Shown piece after piece: positions 52,945-61,465 of a stretch of DNA of 64,000 bases. Where the stretch lies: assembly GCF_900129455.1 (NCBI RefSeq), contig NZ_FQVU01000005.1:336734-400733 (forward strand), written 5' to 3'. This stretch comes from Jatrophihabitans endophyticus (GTDB lineage Bacteria > Actinomycetota > Actinomycetes > Mycobacteriales > Jatrophihabitantaceae). Positions within the stretch are counted from its first letter, which is position 1, and each line of letters starts with the position of its first letter. The translations under genes and the position numbers were made by a program. The notes under the pieces are model-generated. The model saw nothing but the letters and a program-made list of their open reading frames with translations, was not told the DNA's origin and searched no databases.

Positions 52945-54191
52945 CCCGCATCGTCCACCTGGGACTCGGGAGCTTCCACCGCGCCCACCAGGCCGTCTAC
53001 ACCGCCGCGGCCGGCGGCGACTGGTCGATCACCGGAGTCGCGCATCGCAGCCGCCGGGTCGTCGACGCGCTGCGGGCGCAGCAGCTGCACTACACCGTCC
53101 TCACCGTGGACGGCGAGCGGGTCGAGGTCGAGCCCGTCGACGTCCTGGACGACGCACTCGTCGCGGCGGACGAGCCCGACACCGTCGTCGCCCGCATCGC
53201 CGACCCGGCCACGACGGTCGTCACGCTCACGATCACCGAGGCCGGCTACACCGCCGACGGTGCGATGCTGGCGCTGCTGCGTGACGGGCTGGCGCGGCGG
53301 CGCGGAGCGCCGATCACCGTCATCAGCTGCGACAACCTCGCCGACAACGGCGGCGTGCTGCGCGGGTTGCTGCCCGGCCTCGACGGCGTCGCGTTCCCGT
53401 CGACGATGGTCGACCGCATCGTCCCGCGGACGACCGACGAGCACGTCCGGCTCGCGCGCGAGGCCGGGTTCGAGGACGCCGTGCCGGTGCCGGCCGAGCC
53501 GTTCCGGCAGTGGGTGCTGCAGCCGCAGTTCGCCTCGGCGCACCCCGACTGGGCGAGGGCCGGTGTCACCCTCACCGACGACGTCGCGGCATGGGAGGCG
53601 GTGAAGGTGCGGCTGCTCAACGGCACCCACAGCCTGCTCGCCTACCTCGGCCTGCTGCGCGGTCACGAACTGATCGCTGACGCGATCGACGACGTCGTGA
53701 TCCGCCGGGCCGCCGATGCCCTCGGTGACGAGTACCAGGCGACGCTGCGGGTACCGGCAGGCCTCGACGTGACCGCGTACCGGGCGCAACTGCGGCGGCG
53801 TTTCGGGAACCGCGCGCTCGGCCACCGCACCGAACAGGTCGGCTCGGACGGTTCGCTCAAGCTCGTCCAGCGCATCCCGGCGCCGGTGCGCTGGCACCTC
53901 GACCGCGGGAGCGTGCCGCCGCTGCTCGCGCTGAGCGTCGCCGCCTTCCTGCGCTGCCGCACCCCGGGCGTCGAGCTCGCCGGTTCGCCGGGCGACCCGC
54001 GCGCGGCGGAGATCGCCGCGCTGATCGGCCGCGCGCACGACGAGCGCGAACTCGCCCGCACCGCCGTCACCCGGCTGTTCGGCGAGCTCGGCCCGTCCTT
54101 CGCCGACCGGGTCGGCGACCTGCTGCGGGCACTGCGCACCGGCGGGACGGACGACGCGGTGGCCGAGGCCCTCGGGACGGTGCGGACGTGA
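52941..54191 (+). CDS. Mannitol dehydrogenase family oxidoreductase (fructuronate reductase/mannonate 5-dehydrogenase type)
   Basis: A 416-residue polyol dehydrogenase. The N-terminal HLGLGSFHRAHQAVY is the family's nucleotide-binding motif, ISCDNLADNGGVLRG and the catalytic-lysine region KVRLLNGTHSLLAYLG follow, and the C-terminal domain is helical. UxuB-like members interconvert D-fructuronate and D-mannonate with NAD(H). With the mannonate-dehydratase-like gene at 55173 this step is the obvious assignment. GTG start coupled to the transporter; stop coupled to the zinc dehydrogenase. Confidence 0.9.
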   Translation: MTRIVHLGLGSFHRAHQAVYTAAAGGDWSITGVAHRSRRVVDALRAQQLHYTVLTVDGERVEVEPVDVLDDALVAADEPDTVVARIADPATTVVTLTITEAGYTADGAMLALLRDGLARRRGAPITVISCDNLADNGGVLRGLLPGLDGVAFPSTMVDRIVPRTTDEHVRLAREAGFEDAVPVPAEPFRQWVLQPQFASAHPDWARAGVTLTDDVAAWEAVKVRLLNGTHSLLAYLGLLRGHELIADAIDDVVIRRAADALGDEYQATLRVPAGLDVTAYRAQLRRRFGNRALGHRTEQVGSDGSLKLVQRIPAPVRWHLDRGSVPPLLALSVAAFLRCRTPGVELAGSPGDPRAAEIAALIGRAHDERELARTAVTRLFGELGPSFADRVGDLLRALRTGGTDDAVAEALGTVRT

Positions 54192-55165
54192 GCCGCGGGC
54201 TGGTGTGGGCCGGCGGCACCGAGGCGGCCGTCCGCGACGTCCCCGCGCTCGAACCCCGCGACGGCTGGGTGCGGGTCGACGTCGCCGTCGCCGGGCTGTG
54301 CGGCAGTGACCTGCACGTGCTCGCCGGCGAGCACGTCCGTGCCCGGCCGGGCATCGTCCTGGGCCACGAGTTCGCCGGCCGGCTCGCCGAGGCGACGACC
54401 GACCTGCCGGCCGGCACGCCCGTCTTCGTCGACCCGCAGGTGCGCTGCGGGCGGTGCGACGCGTGCCGGCGCGGGTTGCGGACGGTCTGCGCGGCGCTGA
54501 CCGCCGTCGGCATCGACTACCCCGGCGCGGCCAGCCCGCAGACGCTCGTGCCGGTGGAAAACGTGTACGCGCTGCCGCCGTCGCTCGAGCTGACCCGCGC
54601 CGGGCTCGTCGAGCCGGTCGCCGTCGCGGTGCGCGCGGTCCGCCGATCCGGGCTGGGTCCGGGCGACCGGGTGCACGTCGTCGGCGCCGGGCCGATCGGC
54701 TGCCTGGTCGGCCTCGTGGCGCAGCGGGCGGGTGCGGACGTCACCGTCGCCGAACCCGCGCCCGCCCGCGCCGACGCGGCCGCCGCCCTCGGGCTGCGCA
54801 CCGTCGACCCCGCGGACCGGCGCCCGGAGCACGACGTCGTCCTCGACGCCACGGGGACGCCGCGCGTGTCGGCGTCGGTCTGCGACTGGGTGCGGCCCGG
54901 CGGCACGCTGGTAGTGGTCGGCGCCTACCCGCCGCAGCCGCCGCCGTTCGACCTGCTGCGGGTGATGTTCGCGGAGCTGACCGTCCTCGGCACCCGCATC
55001 TACGACCACGAGGACATCCACGCCGCGATCGAGCTGCTCGACCGCGATCCCGGTCGCGTCCCCGATGTCGTCACCCGCACCGTCCCGCTCGCCGACGCCG
55101 TCGCCGCGGTGGCCGACCTGCGGGCCGGCCGCGCCATGAAGATCCTGCTCGACCCGAAGGAGTGA
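54188..55165 (+). CDS. Zinc-dependent alcohol dehydrogenase (MDR), hexonate dehydrogenase-like
   Basis: A 325-residue medium-chain dehydrogenase. The catalytic zinc site is CGSDLHVL and GHEFAGR, the structural-zinc region [15 protein letters not shown], and the Rossmann motif [14 protein letters not shown]. It resembles RspB-type enzymes. In known L-gulonate pathways an enzyme of this class oxidises L-gulonate to D-fructuronate, which the upstream dehydrogenase reduces to D-mannonate; assignment here is by context. Confidence 0.9.
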   Translation: MSRGLVWAGGTEAAVRDVPALEPRDGWVRVDVAVAGLCGSDLHVLAGEHVRARPGIVLGHEFAGRLAEATTDLPAGTPVFVDPQVRCGRCDACRRGLRTVCAALTAVGIDYPGAASPQTLVPVENVYALPPSLELTRAGLVEPVAVAVRAVRRSGLGPGDRVHVVGAGPIGCLVGLVAQRAGADVTVAEPAPARADAAAALGLRTVDPADRRPEHDVVLDATGTPRVSASVCDWVRPGGTLVVVGAYPPQPPPFDLLRVMFAELTVLGTRIYDHEDIHAAIELLDRDPGRVPDVVTRTVPLADAVAAVADLRAGRAMKILLDPKE

Positions 55166-55172
55166 CCCGCCC

Positions 55173-56384
55173 GTGCGCATCGCCGCCGTCGACGTCATCG
55201 TCACGTGCCCCGGCCGCAACTACGTCATCGTCAAGATCACGACCGACGACGGTGTCGTGGGATGGGGTGACGCCACGCTGAACGGTCGGGAGCAGTCAGT
55301 CGTCGCCTACCTGCGCGAGCACGTGGCGCCGCTGCTCGTCGGCCGGGACGCCACCCGCATCTCCGACATCTGGCAGTACCTGTACCGCGGCTCCTACTGG
55401 CGCCGCGGCAGCGTCGCCGCCACCGCCATCGGCGGAGTGGACATCGCGCTGTGGGACATCGCCGGCAAGGTCGCCGGGCTGCCCGTCTACCGGTTGCTCG
55501 GGGGCCGCGCCCGCGACGGCGTGACCATTTACGGTCACGCCAGCGGCACCGACATCGACGGCGCGGTCGCCGACGTCGGCGACTTCCTCGCCCGCGGCTA
55601 CCGCGCGGTGCGGGTGCAGGCGCTCGTGCCCGGCCTGACGTCCAACTACGGGCTGCGCCACGGCACCGGCCTCACCTACGAACCCGCCGCGGGCGAGCTG
55701 CCGGACGAGGAGACCTGGGACTCCGCCGCGTACCTCGACTTCGTGCCCGGCCTGATGAAGCGGGTGCGCGAGGAGCACGGCTACGGCTTCCACCTGCTGC
55801 ACGACGTCCACCACCGGCTGTCGGCCAACGAGGCCGCGCAGCTCGGCCGCAGCCTCGAGCCGTACCGGATGTTCTGGATGGAGGACCCGACCCCGGCCGA
55901 GGACCAGGCCGCGTTCCGGCTCATCCGCTCACGCACCACGACGCCGATCGCCGTCGGCGAGATCTTCTCCGGCATCTGGGACTGCCAGCTCTTGATCAGC
56001 GAGCGGCTCATCGACTACATCCGCGTCGCCGTGCCCCACGCCGGCGGCATCACCCACACCCGCCGTATCTGGGACCTCGCCGACCTCTACGGCGTGCGGA
56101 CCGGGTCGCACGGTCCGGGCGACGTATCGCCTATCGGCATCGCCGCCGCGCTGCACCTCGACCTCGTGGCCCCCAACTTCGGGATCCAGGAGTACATGGG
56201 GCATCTCGACCCGGCCGGCGAGGTCTTCCGCGCCGGCTACTCCTACGGCGAGGGCATGCTCGATCTCGGCGACGCGCCCGGCATCGGCGTCGAGGTCGAC
56301 GAGGACGCCGCGGCCCGGTACCCCTACTCGCCGAAGTACCTGCCGGTGGCCCGGCTGGCCGACGGCAGCATGCACGACTGGTGA
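55173..56384 (+). CDS. Mannonate dehydratase family protein (ManD/RspA, enolase superfamily)
   Basis: A 403-residue enolase-superfamily dehydratase. It shows [26 protein letters not shown], the metal ligands in [20 protein letters not shown] and PIAVGEIF, the acid/base His in [10 protein letters not shown] and the [19 protein letters not shown] ending typical of ManD (end motif MHDW). It dehydrates D-mannonate (or D-gluconate in low-efficiency members) to 2-keto-3-deoxygluconate. GTG at 55173 lies 7 bp after the dehydrogenase stop. Confidence 0.93.
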   Translation: MRIAAVDVIVTCPGRNYVIVKITTDDGVVGWGDATLNGREQSVVAYLREHVAPLLVGRDATRISDIWQYLYRGSYWRRGSVAATAIGGVDIALWDIAGKVAGLPVYRLLGGRARDGVTIYGHASGTDIDGAVADVGDFLARGYRAVRVQALVPGLTSNYGLRHGTGLTYEPAAGELPDEETWDSAAYLDFVPGLMKRVREEHGYGFHLLHDVHHRLSANEAAQLGRSLEPYRMFWMEDPTPAEDQAAFRLIRSRTTTPIAVGEIFSGIWDCQLLISERLIDYIRVAVPHAGGITHTRRIWDLADLYGVRTGSHGPGDVSPIGIAAALHLDLVAPNFGIQEYMGHLDPAGEVFRAGYSYGEGMLDLGDAPGIGVEVDEDAAARYPYSPKYLPVARLADGSMHDW

Positions 56385-56395
56385 GGGAGGCACGC

Positions 56396-57031
56396 ATGAC
56401 GTTCGACATCCTGCGCGAGGCGATCGCGACGACCCGCGTCCTCGCGATCTTCCGGGCGCGGACGAGCACGCACTTCGTCGCGGCGGCGCGCGCCCTGGCC
56501 GCCGACGGCGTGCGGGCACTCGAGTTCACGCTGACGACCGACGGCGCGCTCGCCGCGCTGCGCGACCTGCGGGCCGCCGAGCCCGACCTGCTGGCCGGCG
56601 CCGGCACGGTGATCACGCCGCAGGACGCGAGCGACGCGGTCGAGGCGGGGGCGCAGTTCCTGGTCGCGCCGTGCGTCCGGGTGGACACGCTGGCCGAGGC
56701 CGGCCGGCTCGGCGTGCCGATGGTCGCCGGGGCCACCACCCCGACCGAGATCGTCACCGCCTACGAGTACGGTTCGCAGCTCGTGAAGCTCTTCCCGTCC
56801 GCCGTCGGGCCGGCCTACGTGAGATCGGTGCGCGAGCCGCTGCCGCACATCGACCTCGTCGTCACCGGCGGCGTCGCGCTCGACGCGATCCCGAACTTCC
56901 TCGACGCCGGTGCGTGCGCCGTCGGACTCGGCTCGCCGCTCACCGGCGACGCGCTCGACACCGGCGACATCGCGAGCATCAGCGCGCGTGCCCGCACCGC
57001 CCTGGCCGCGGCACGGCGGGACGCGTCGTGA
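56396..57031 (+). CDS. eda: 2-dehydro-3-deoxy-phosphogluconate (KDPG/KDPGal) aldolase
   Basis: A 211-residue class I aldolase. The Schiff-base Lys is in QLVKLFPS, the catalytic Glu in LEFTLTTDGAL and the phosphate/Gly loops in LLAGAGTVITPQDA and VVTGGVALDAIPNF. It cleaves KDPG (or its galactose epimer) to pyruvate and glyceraldehyde-3-phosphate. ATG at 56396 follows GGGAGG by 5 nt. The stop overlaps the kinase start. Confidence 0.95.
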   Translation: MTFDILREAIATTRVLAIFRARTSTHFVAAARALAADGVRALEFTLTTDGALAALRDLRAAEPDLLAGAGTVITPQDASDAVEAGAQFLVAPCVRVDTLAEAGRLGVPMVAGATTPTEIVTAYEYGSQLVKLFPSAVGPAYVRSVREPLPHIDLVVTGGVALDAIPNFLDAGACAVGLGSPLTGDALDTGDIASISARARTALAAARRDAS

Positions 57032-57960
57032 GCGGCCTCGTCACGCTGGGCGAGCAGCTCGGGCAGGTGACGGCCGGCACCGAGGGGCCGCTGCGTCCCG
57101 GCGCGGCCGCGCAGCTGTCGGTGTGCGGCGCCGAGGCCAACGTCGCGATCGGTGTCCGCCGGCTCGGCTTCGCCGCGGCCTACGTGGGGCGGGTCGGCGA
57201 CGACGCGTTCGGCCGGATGGCGCTCGACGTGCTGCGCGGCGAGGGGGTCGACGTCACCGGGGTGCGCGTCGACCCGGCCGCGCCCACCGGTCTGCTCCTG
57301 CGGTCGCGGCGGACGGCCGACCGCACCGTCGTCGAGTACCTGCGCTCGCGCTCGGCGGGGTCGCGGCTGACCGCAGCGGACCTCGACGAGGACGTGATCG
57401 CCGGGGCGGGGCTGCTGCACGTCACCGGCATCACGCCCGCGCTGAGCCCCACCGCGGCCAAGGCGGTCGACGTCGCCGTCGACATCGCCCGCGCCGCCGG
57501 CGTCCCCGTCAGCCTCGACGTGAACTACCGTGCCGCGCTCTGGTCACCGGACGAGGCGCGCCCGGAGCTGCGGCGACTCGCGAGCCGCGCCGACGTCGTG
57601 ATCGGTGGCCCGGCCGAGCTCGCCCTGCTCGGCGGTGACGAGCAGCTCGAGCACGTGGCCGAGCTCGGCCCGACCGAGGTCGTCCGCACCGAGGGGGCGT
57701 CCGGAGCGACCGCCTTCGCCGACGGGACGACCGAGCACGTGGCCGCGCACGACGTGCGCGTGGTCGACGTCGTCGGCGCCGGCGACGCGTTCGTCGCGGG
57801 CTACCTCGCCGCGCGGCTCGACGGGCGTTCGGTCGGTGAGCGGTTGCGGCTCGGGGTCCTGCTCGGCGCGTTCGCGGTCGGCACCTGGGGCGACTGGGAG
57901 GGGCTGCCCCGCCGTGACGAACTCGGCCTGATCGAGCACGGCGACGAGGTGCTGCGGTGA
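57028..57960 (+). CDS. kdgK: PfkB family sugar kinase, 2-keto-3-deoxygluconate kinase-like
   Basis: A 310-residue ribokinase-fold kinase. The N-terminal GAEANVAIGVRRLGFAAAYVGRVGDD and the ATP/anion-hole signature DVVGAGDAFVAGYLAAR with catalytic Asp are present; LDVNYRAALWS is typical of KDG kinases. It phosphorylates 2-keto-3-deoxy-gluconate (or -galactonate), feeding the aldolase next door. GTG start overlapping the aldolase stop; its stop overlaps the dehydratase start. Confidence 0.92.
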   Translation: MSGLVTLGEQLGQVTAGTEGPLRPGAAAQLSVCGAEANVAIGVRRLGFAAAYVGRVGDDAFGRMALDVLRGEGVDVTGVRVDPAAPTGLLLRSRRTADRTVVEYLRSRSAGSRLTAADLDEDVIAGAGLLHVTGITPALSPTAAKAVDVAVDIARAAGVPVSLDVNYRAALWSPDEARPELRRLASRADVVIGGPAELALLGGDEQLEHVAELGPTEVVRTEGASGATAFADGTTEHVAAHDVRVVDVVGAGDAFVAGYLAARLDGRSVGERLRLGVLLGAFAVGTWGDWEGLPRRDELGLIEHGDEVLR

Positions 57961-59102
57961 GGATCGCGCGGCTGCGCACCTATCCCGTCCCGCCGCGCTG
58001 GCTGTTTCTGCGCATCGACACCGACGACGGCCTCGTGGGGTGGGGCGAGCCGGTCGTCGAGGGGCGCGCCGCCACCGTCGCCGCTGCGGTCGAGGAGCTC
58101 GGCGAGTACCTGATCGGGCAGGATCCGCGCCGGATCGAGGAGCACTGGACGGTCCTCGCCCGCGGCGGCTTCTACCGCGGCGGCCCGATCCTGTCGAGCG
58201 CGCTGGCCGGCATCGACCAGGCGCTGTGGGACATCGCGGGCAAGGCGCTCGGCGTGCCGGTGCACCAGCTGCTCGGCGGGCACGTCCGCGACCGCGTCCG
58301 GGTGTACTCGTGGATCGGCGGCGACGACCCGGCGGAGGTGGCCGAGCAGGCCGCGGCGAAGGTCGCCGAGGGCTTCACCGCGGTCAAGATGAACGGCTCG
58401 GGCGCGTTGCGGCTGCTGGATACGCCGGCGGCGGTGCACGGGATCGTCGAGCGGGTGGCGGCGGTGCGCGAGGTGCTCGGTCCGGAGCGCGACGTCGCCG
58501 TCGACTTCCACGGCCGGCTCAGCCTCGCGATGGCACGCCGCACGCTGCCGCTGCTCGAACCGCTGCTGCCCCTCTTCGTCGAGGAGCCCGTGGTGCCGGA
58601 GGCGAGCGACCTCGTCGGCGACCTGACGGCCGGCACGTCGATCCCCATCGCGCTGGGGGAGCGGCTGTACTCGCGGTGGGATTTCCGGCGCGTGCTCGGG
58701 ACGGGGATCGCCGTCGTCCAGCCCGACGTGTCGCACGCCGGGGGGATCTCGGAGCTGCGCAAGATCGCCACCATGGCCGAGGCGTTCGACGTCGCGCTCG
58801 CCCCGCACTGCCCGCTCGGCCCGATCTCGCTCGCGGCCAGCCTGCAGGTCGGCCTCGCCTCGCCGAATCTGCTCATTCAGGAGCAGAGTCTCGGCATCCA
58901 TTACAACGCGGGCTCCGATCTGCTGGACTACCTGGTCGACCCCGCGGTCTTCGAGTACGCCGACGGCTTCGTGGCGCGACCGACCGGACCCGGCCTCGGC
59001 ATCGAGGTGGATGCTGCCGCGGTCGAGCGGGCCGCCGCGACCGGGCACCGCTGGCGCAACCCGGTGTGGCGCCGCGACGACGGCGCGTTCGCCGAGTGGT
59101 GA
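57957..59102 (+). CDS. dgoD: D-galactonate dehydratase-like enolase-superfamily enzyme
   Basis: A 381-residue mandelate-racemase-group dehydratase. DPRRIEEHWTVLARGGFYRGGPILSSALAGIDQALWDI is near-diagnostic (core GGFYRGGPIL), with metal ligands in DFHGR, FVEEPV and ALGERL and an acid/base His in APHCPLGPIS. D-galactonate dehydratase gives 2-keto-3-deoxygalactonate, which the kinase and aldolase upstream can process. It has a different substrate from the mannonate-type dehydratase, so the operon is probably bifunctional. GTG start overlaps the kinase stop. Confidence 0.9.
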   Translation: MRIARLRTYPVPPRWLFLRIDTDDGLVGWGEPVVEGRAATVAAAVEELGEYLIGQDPRRIEEHWTVLARGGFYRGGPILSSALAGIDQALWDIAGKALGVPVHQLLGGHVRDRVRVYSWIGGDDPAEVAEQAAAKVAEGFTAVKMNGSGALRLLDTPAAVHGIVERVAAVREVLGPERDVAVDFHGRLSLAMARRTLPLLEPLLPLFVEEPVVPEASDLVGDLTAGTSIPIALGERLYSRWDFRRVLGTGIAVVQPDVSHAGGISELRKIATMAEAFDVALAPHCPLGPISLAASLQVGLASPNLLIQEQSLGIHYNAGSDLLDYLVDPAVFEYADGFVARPTGPGLGIEVDAAAVERAAATGHRWRNPVWRRDDGAFAEW

Positions 59103-59372
59103 GTCACCGATCCGGGTAGTCGGGCGGGACGGCGGTCCGTGCGCCCAGGGCGCGGCCGCGGCCCCACCCGAGCTCCCGTCGGTAACCGCCGCGCAGCCGG
59201 TCGGGAGGGGACGGACGGCGGCCCGTGGGCGACGGTCCGGCGGATGGCGGCGGACTCGCCGAGCGGGGCGCGGCCCCGTGGAGTGCTACCGACAGATGGC
59301 GCTGGCCGACCGGGCAAGGTCGACGTGACGGTGCGGGTCAACGCGCTGTGCGCATCCTTGTCTATAGCCAGG
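59103..59372. other. Intergenic gap with no recognised feature
   Basis: These 270 bases separate the stop of the galactonate dehydratase from the stop of the convergent methyltransferase gene. No gene with a supported start and no clean terminator dyad was seen. Nothing further can be supported. Confidence 0.5.
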
Positions 59373-60173
59373 CTAGGGAATCCAAGCCGCCCGAGCCGGC
59401 GATGACCACTCCGGTCGGTCGTTCGTGCCGCTGACGATCGTCGCGCCGAGGTCGTCGTCGGCGTCGAGGCGGGGCGTGAGACCGGCCGACTCGACGGCGG
59501 TACGGGCGGCGTCGCGTTGGTGTTCGGCGATCTCGATGTACAGCACGCCGCCGGGTGCGAGCCAGTGCGCGGCCTCGGCCAGTACGCGGCGGGCGATGTC
59601 GAGACCGTCGGGCCCGCCGTCGTGCGTCCGTGGCGGCTCGTGGTCGCGGGCCTCGACCGGCATCGACGCGAGCGCGGCGGTGGGGACGTAGGGGACGTTC
59701 GCGAGCAGCACGTCCACGCGGCCGCGTAGCGCTGCGGGCAGCGTGGCGAACAGATCGCTCTCGTACACGCGACCGGGTGGCAGCGTGTGTCGTGCGCAGC
59801 GGACGGCGACCGGGTCGATGTCGGCGGCATGCACCTCGCTGCCGGGGACGCGCGCGGCGAACGCGGCGCCCAGCGCACCGGACCCGCAGCACAGGTCGAG
59901 GCAGGTCGCATTCGCCGGTGCGCGTGCCGCCGCCGTCCGGACGAGGAACGCGGTGCGTCGGCGCGGGACAAACACGCCGGGGGACACTGCGATGCGCAGG
60001 CCGTCGAACTCGGCGAAGCCGACGACGTACTCGAGCGGCTCGCCGTCAACACGGCGCGCCAGCAGGGCGTCGAGGTGGTCCGGCGAGGTCGCGGCCTCGC
60101 GCAGCTCGCGGGCCTCGTCCTCGGCGAAGACGCAGCCGGCGGCGCGCAGGCGGGTCACGACGGGGTCGGTCAC
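59373..60173 (-). CDS. Putative protein N5-glutamine methyltransferase (PrmC/HemK-like)
   Basis: A 266-residue SAM-dependent methyltransferase. The N-terminal helical region precedes EYVVGFAEFDGLRIAVSPGVFVPRRRTAFLV, the SAM motif LDLCCGSGALGAAFAAR, HAADIDPVAVRCAR and the NPPY-equivalent LLANVPYVP. The family methylates the Gln of release-factor GGQ motifs; here the canonical NPPY reads NVPY, as in the actinobacterial paralogous subgroup, so the true substrate is uncertain. GTG at 60173 overlaps the stop of a possible 35-codon ORF that follows the CPCC gene. Confidence 0.85.
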   Translation of the reverse strand: MTDPVVTRLRAAGCVFAEDEARELREAATSPDHLDALLARRVDGEPLEYVVGFAEFDGLRIAVSPGVFVPRRRTAFLVRTAAARAPANATCLDLCCGSGALGAAFAARVPGSEVHAADIDPVAVRCARHTLPPGRVYESDLFATLPAALRGRVDVLLANVPYVPTAALASMPVEARDHEPPRTHDGGPDGLDIARRVLAEAAHWLAPGGVLYIEIAEHQRDAARTAVESAGLTPRLDADDDLGATIVSGTNDRPEWSSPARAAWIP

Positions 60174-60277
60174 CGGGTGCGTCCGGTGGGGAGCGAGGCC
60201 GTCCGGAGCTCGGCGAGTCCCGTCTCGGGGTGCCGGCGCAGGTGGCGGCGCCCGGCGATCGCGATGCCGGCCGTCAT
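60170..60277 (-). CDS. Possible 35-residue coupling ORF
   Basis: ATG at 60277 overlaps the CPCC gene stop (ATGA), and its TGA overlaps the methyltransferase GTG. The peptide is basic (GRRHLRRHPE). The arrangement mirrors the ATGA after the other CPCC gene at 61184, where the frame runs on much longer. It may be only a translational bridge or a remnant; no family is recognised. Confidence 0.3.
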   Translation of the reverse strand: MTAGIAIAGRRHLRRHPETGLAELRTASLPTGRTR

Positions 60278-60552
60278 GCCTCGGTCCGCCCGTTCCCGGC
60301 GTTGCGGAGCTCGACGAGTTGGCGTGCCGGGTCCCAGCCGGCTGGTGCGGGCCGGATGCCGGCGCTGTCCCACGGCATCCCGCGCGCGACCCACTCGGCG
60401 CGCCACGATTCGTAGGTGTAGCCGAGGTCGTCGTCGCTCACCCCGAACTCGAACCCGCATGACCAGCAGATTTGGTGGGAGCCGCCGCCACCCAGGAGGC
60501 GAGCTGGCTCGCTCAGCCCGGCATACCCGCAGACGGGGCAGGTGAACGTCAT
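60274..60552 (-). CDS. CPCC-type zinc-ribbon protein, copy 1 (probable immunity paralogue)
   Basis: A 92-residue protein. CPVCGYAGL and ICWSCGFEFGVSDDD supply two CxxC knuckles for one zinc; YTYESWRAEWVARGMPWDSAG and AGWDPARQLVEL follow. This resembles the Cys-rich CPCC family, whose members often sit beside polymorphic toxins. ATG at 60552 follows CGGAG by 8 nt. It is a close paralogue of 61181-61465: the two share an 86-bp DNA stretch with one mismatch. It lies away from the toxin, so it may be an orphan or spare immunity gene. Confidence 0.75.
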   Translation of the reverse strand: MTFTCPVCGYAGLSEPARLLGGGGSHQICWSCGFEFGVSDDDLGYTYESWRAEWVARGMPWDSAGIRPAPAGWDPARQLVELRNAGNGRTEA

Positions 60553-60583
60553 GTCGTGTCTCCGCGTGATGCTCGGTCGTGCT

Positions 60584-60599
60584 GGTCCGTCGTTGGACC
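60584..60599. promoter_or_regulatory. Small dyad upstream of CPCC copy 1
   Basis: GGTCC-GTCGTT-GGACC is a 5-bp-arm dyad 32 bp upstream of the ATG at 60552, in the 131-bp gap after the uncharacterised gene. It could be a weak terminator for that gene or an operator. Confidence 0.25.
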
Positions 60600-60683
60600 T
60601 TGGTCTGCTTGCAAATAGCCGCACACTGGACCACGCTGGAACGTCACGGCCACACTCCCTGGCTGCGCCGGAGGGTTAGGCAC

Positions 60684-60989
60684 CTAGATCGGCTCGACGG
60701 CGAGGTAGGGCTGCTCCGTGGGCACTTGCCATTCGACGTCGGTGATGTCGGCGAGGCGGGCCGGCTCTTCGTACTGGGTGTCGGCCCACACCTTCCACAC
60801 CAGTCGGCACGCCCCTGTCTCGATCAAGGAGACAACAGCGTCGCGTGCGATCGCCTCGCGCTCGACGTTGCTGAGCTCGTCGAACTGTCGGAGCTCGTCG
60901 AAGAACTCGTAGAGCCCCACACGGCCGGCTTGGAAGAGGTCTTGTGCTTCGCGGGCCACGTAGTCCCGCAATTCATCGTGCCGACTCAT
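60684..60989 (-). CDS. Uncharacterised protein of the toxin locus (possible immunity protein)
   Basis: No named family is recognised. The 101-residue acidic protein reads as mostly helical (RHDELRDYVAREAQDLFQAGRVGLYEFFDELRQ) followed by ETGACRLVWKVWADTQYEEP and an acidic C-terminus. Small acidic proteins in this position are often immunity proteins; that is inference. ATG at 60989 has a strong GGGAGG 9 nt upstream. The frame is open back to an ATG at 61184 that overlaps the stop of CPCC copy 2 (ATGA), so a 166-residue form is possible. Confidence 0.65.
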   Translation of the reverse strand: MSRHDELRDYVAREAQDLFQAGRVGLYEFFDELRQFDELSNVEREAIARDAVVSLIETGACRLVWKVWADTQYEEPARLADITDVEWQVPTEQPYLAVEPI

Positions 60990-61066
60990 GCTGCCGGACC
61001 TCCCTCGGCGAATCGTCATCGTGCCAGGGCAGTAACGAGACCGCAGGACCGTAGGTCGCTGCTCCC

Positions 61067-61093
61067 GGTCCTGACCGCAGTCAGGGTCCTGAC
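61067..61093. repeat. Hairpin/direct repeat between CPCC copy 2 and the next gene
   Basis: CCTGAC-CGCA-GTCAGG (61070-61085) is a 6-bp stem with a tetraloop, and GGTCCTGAC is repeated at 61067-61075 and 61085-61093. It lies in the 191-bp gap after the immunity candidate and may be a weak terminator. Confidence 0.35.
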
Positions 61094-61180
61094 GACGCGC
61101 GAACGTGTCTCGGGACTGGTCAACCTGTTGCGCCGCCTCGTCGGTTCTCGTTGCGGCCGCAGTCGAGGCGATCTCCACCG

Positions 61181-61465
61181 TCATGCGTCGGTCCGTCCGT
61201 TCCCGGTGTCGAGGAAGTCGGCCAGTTGGCGGGCCGGGTCCCAGCCGGCCGGCACGGCTTGGATGCCCGTGCTGTCCCACGGCATCCCGCGCGCGATCCA
61301 CTCGGCGCGCCACGATTCGTAGGTGTAGCCGAGGTCGTCGTCGCTCACCCCGAACTGGAACCCGCAGGATAAGCAAATCTCGTACGAACCGCCGCTGTCG
61401 GTGTCGCGCGGCGGCTCGATCAGCCCGGGGTACCCGCACGCGGGGCAGACGTAGTAATCGTTCAA
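61181..61465 (-). CDS. CPCC-type zinc-ribbon protein, copy 2 (probable cognate immunity protein)
   Basis: A 94-residue protein. CPACGYPGL and ICLSCGFQFGVSDDD form two CxxC knuckles, followed by YTYESWRAEWIARGMPWDSTG and AGWDPARQLADFL. Its ATG at 61465 overlaps the toxin stop (ATGA), the usual toxin-immunity arrangement, so it is the best candidate to neutralise the toxin C-terminal domain. It differs from copy 1 mainly before and after the shared central segment. Confidence 0.78.
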   Translation of the reverse strand: MNDYYVCPACGYPGLIEPPRDTDSGGSYEICLSCGFQFGVSDDDLGYTYESWRAEWIARGMPWDSTGIQAVPAGWDPARQLADFLDTGNGRTDA

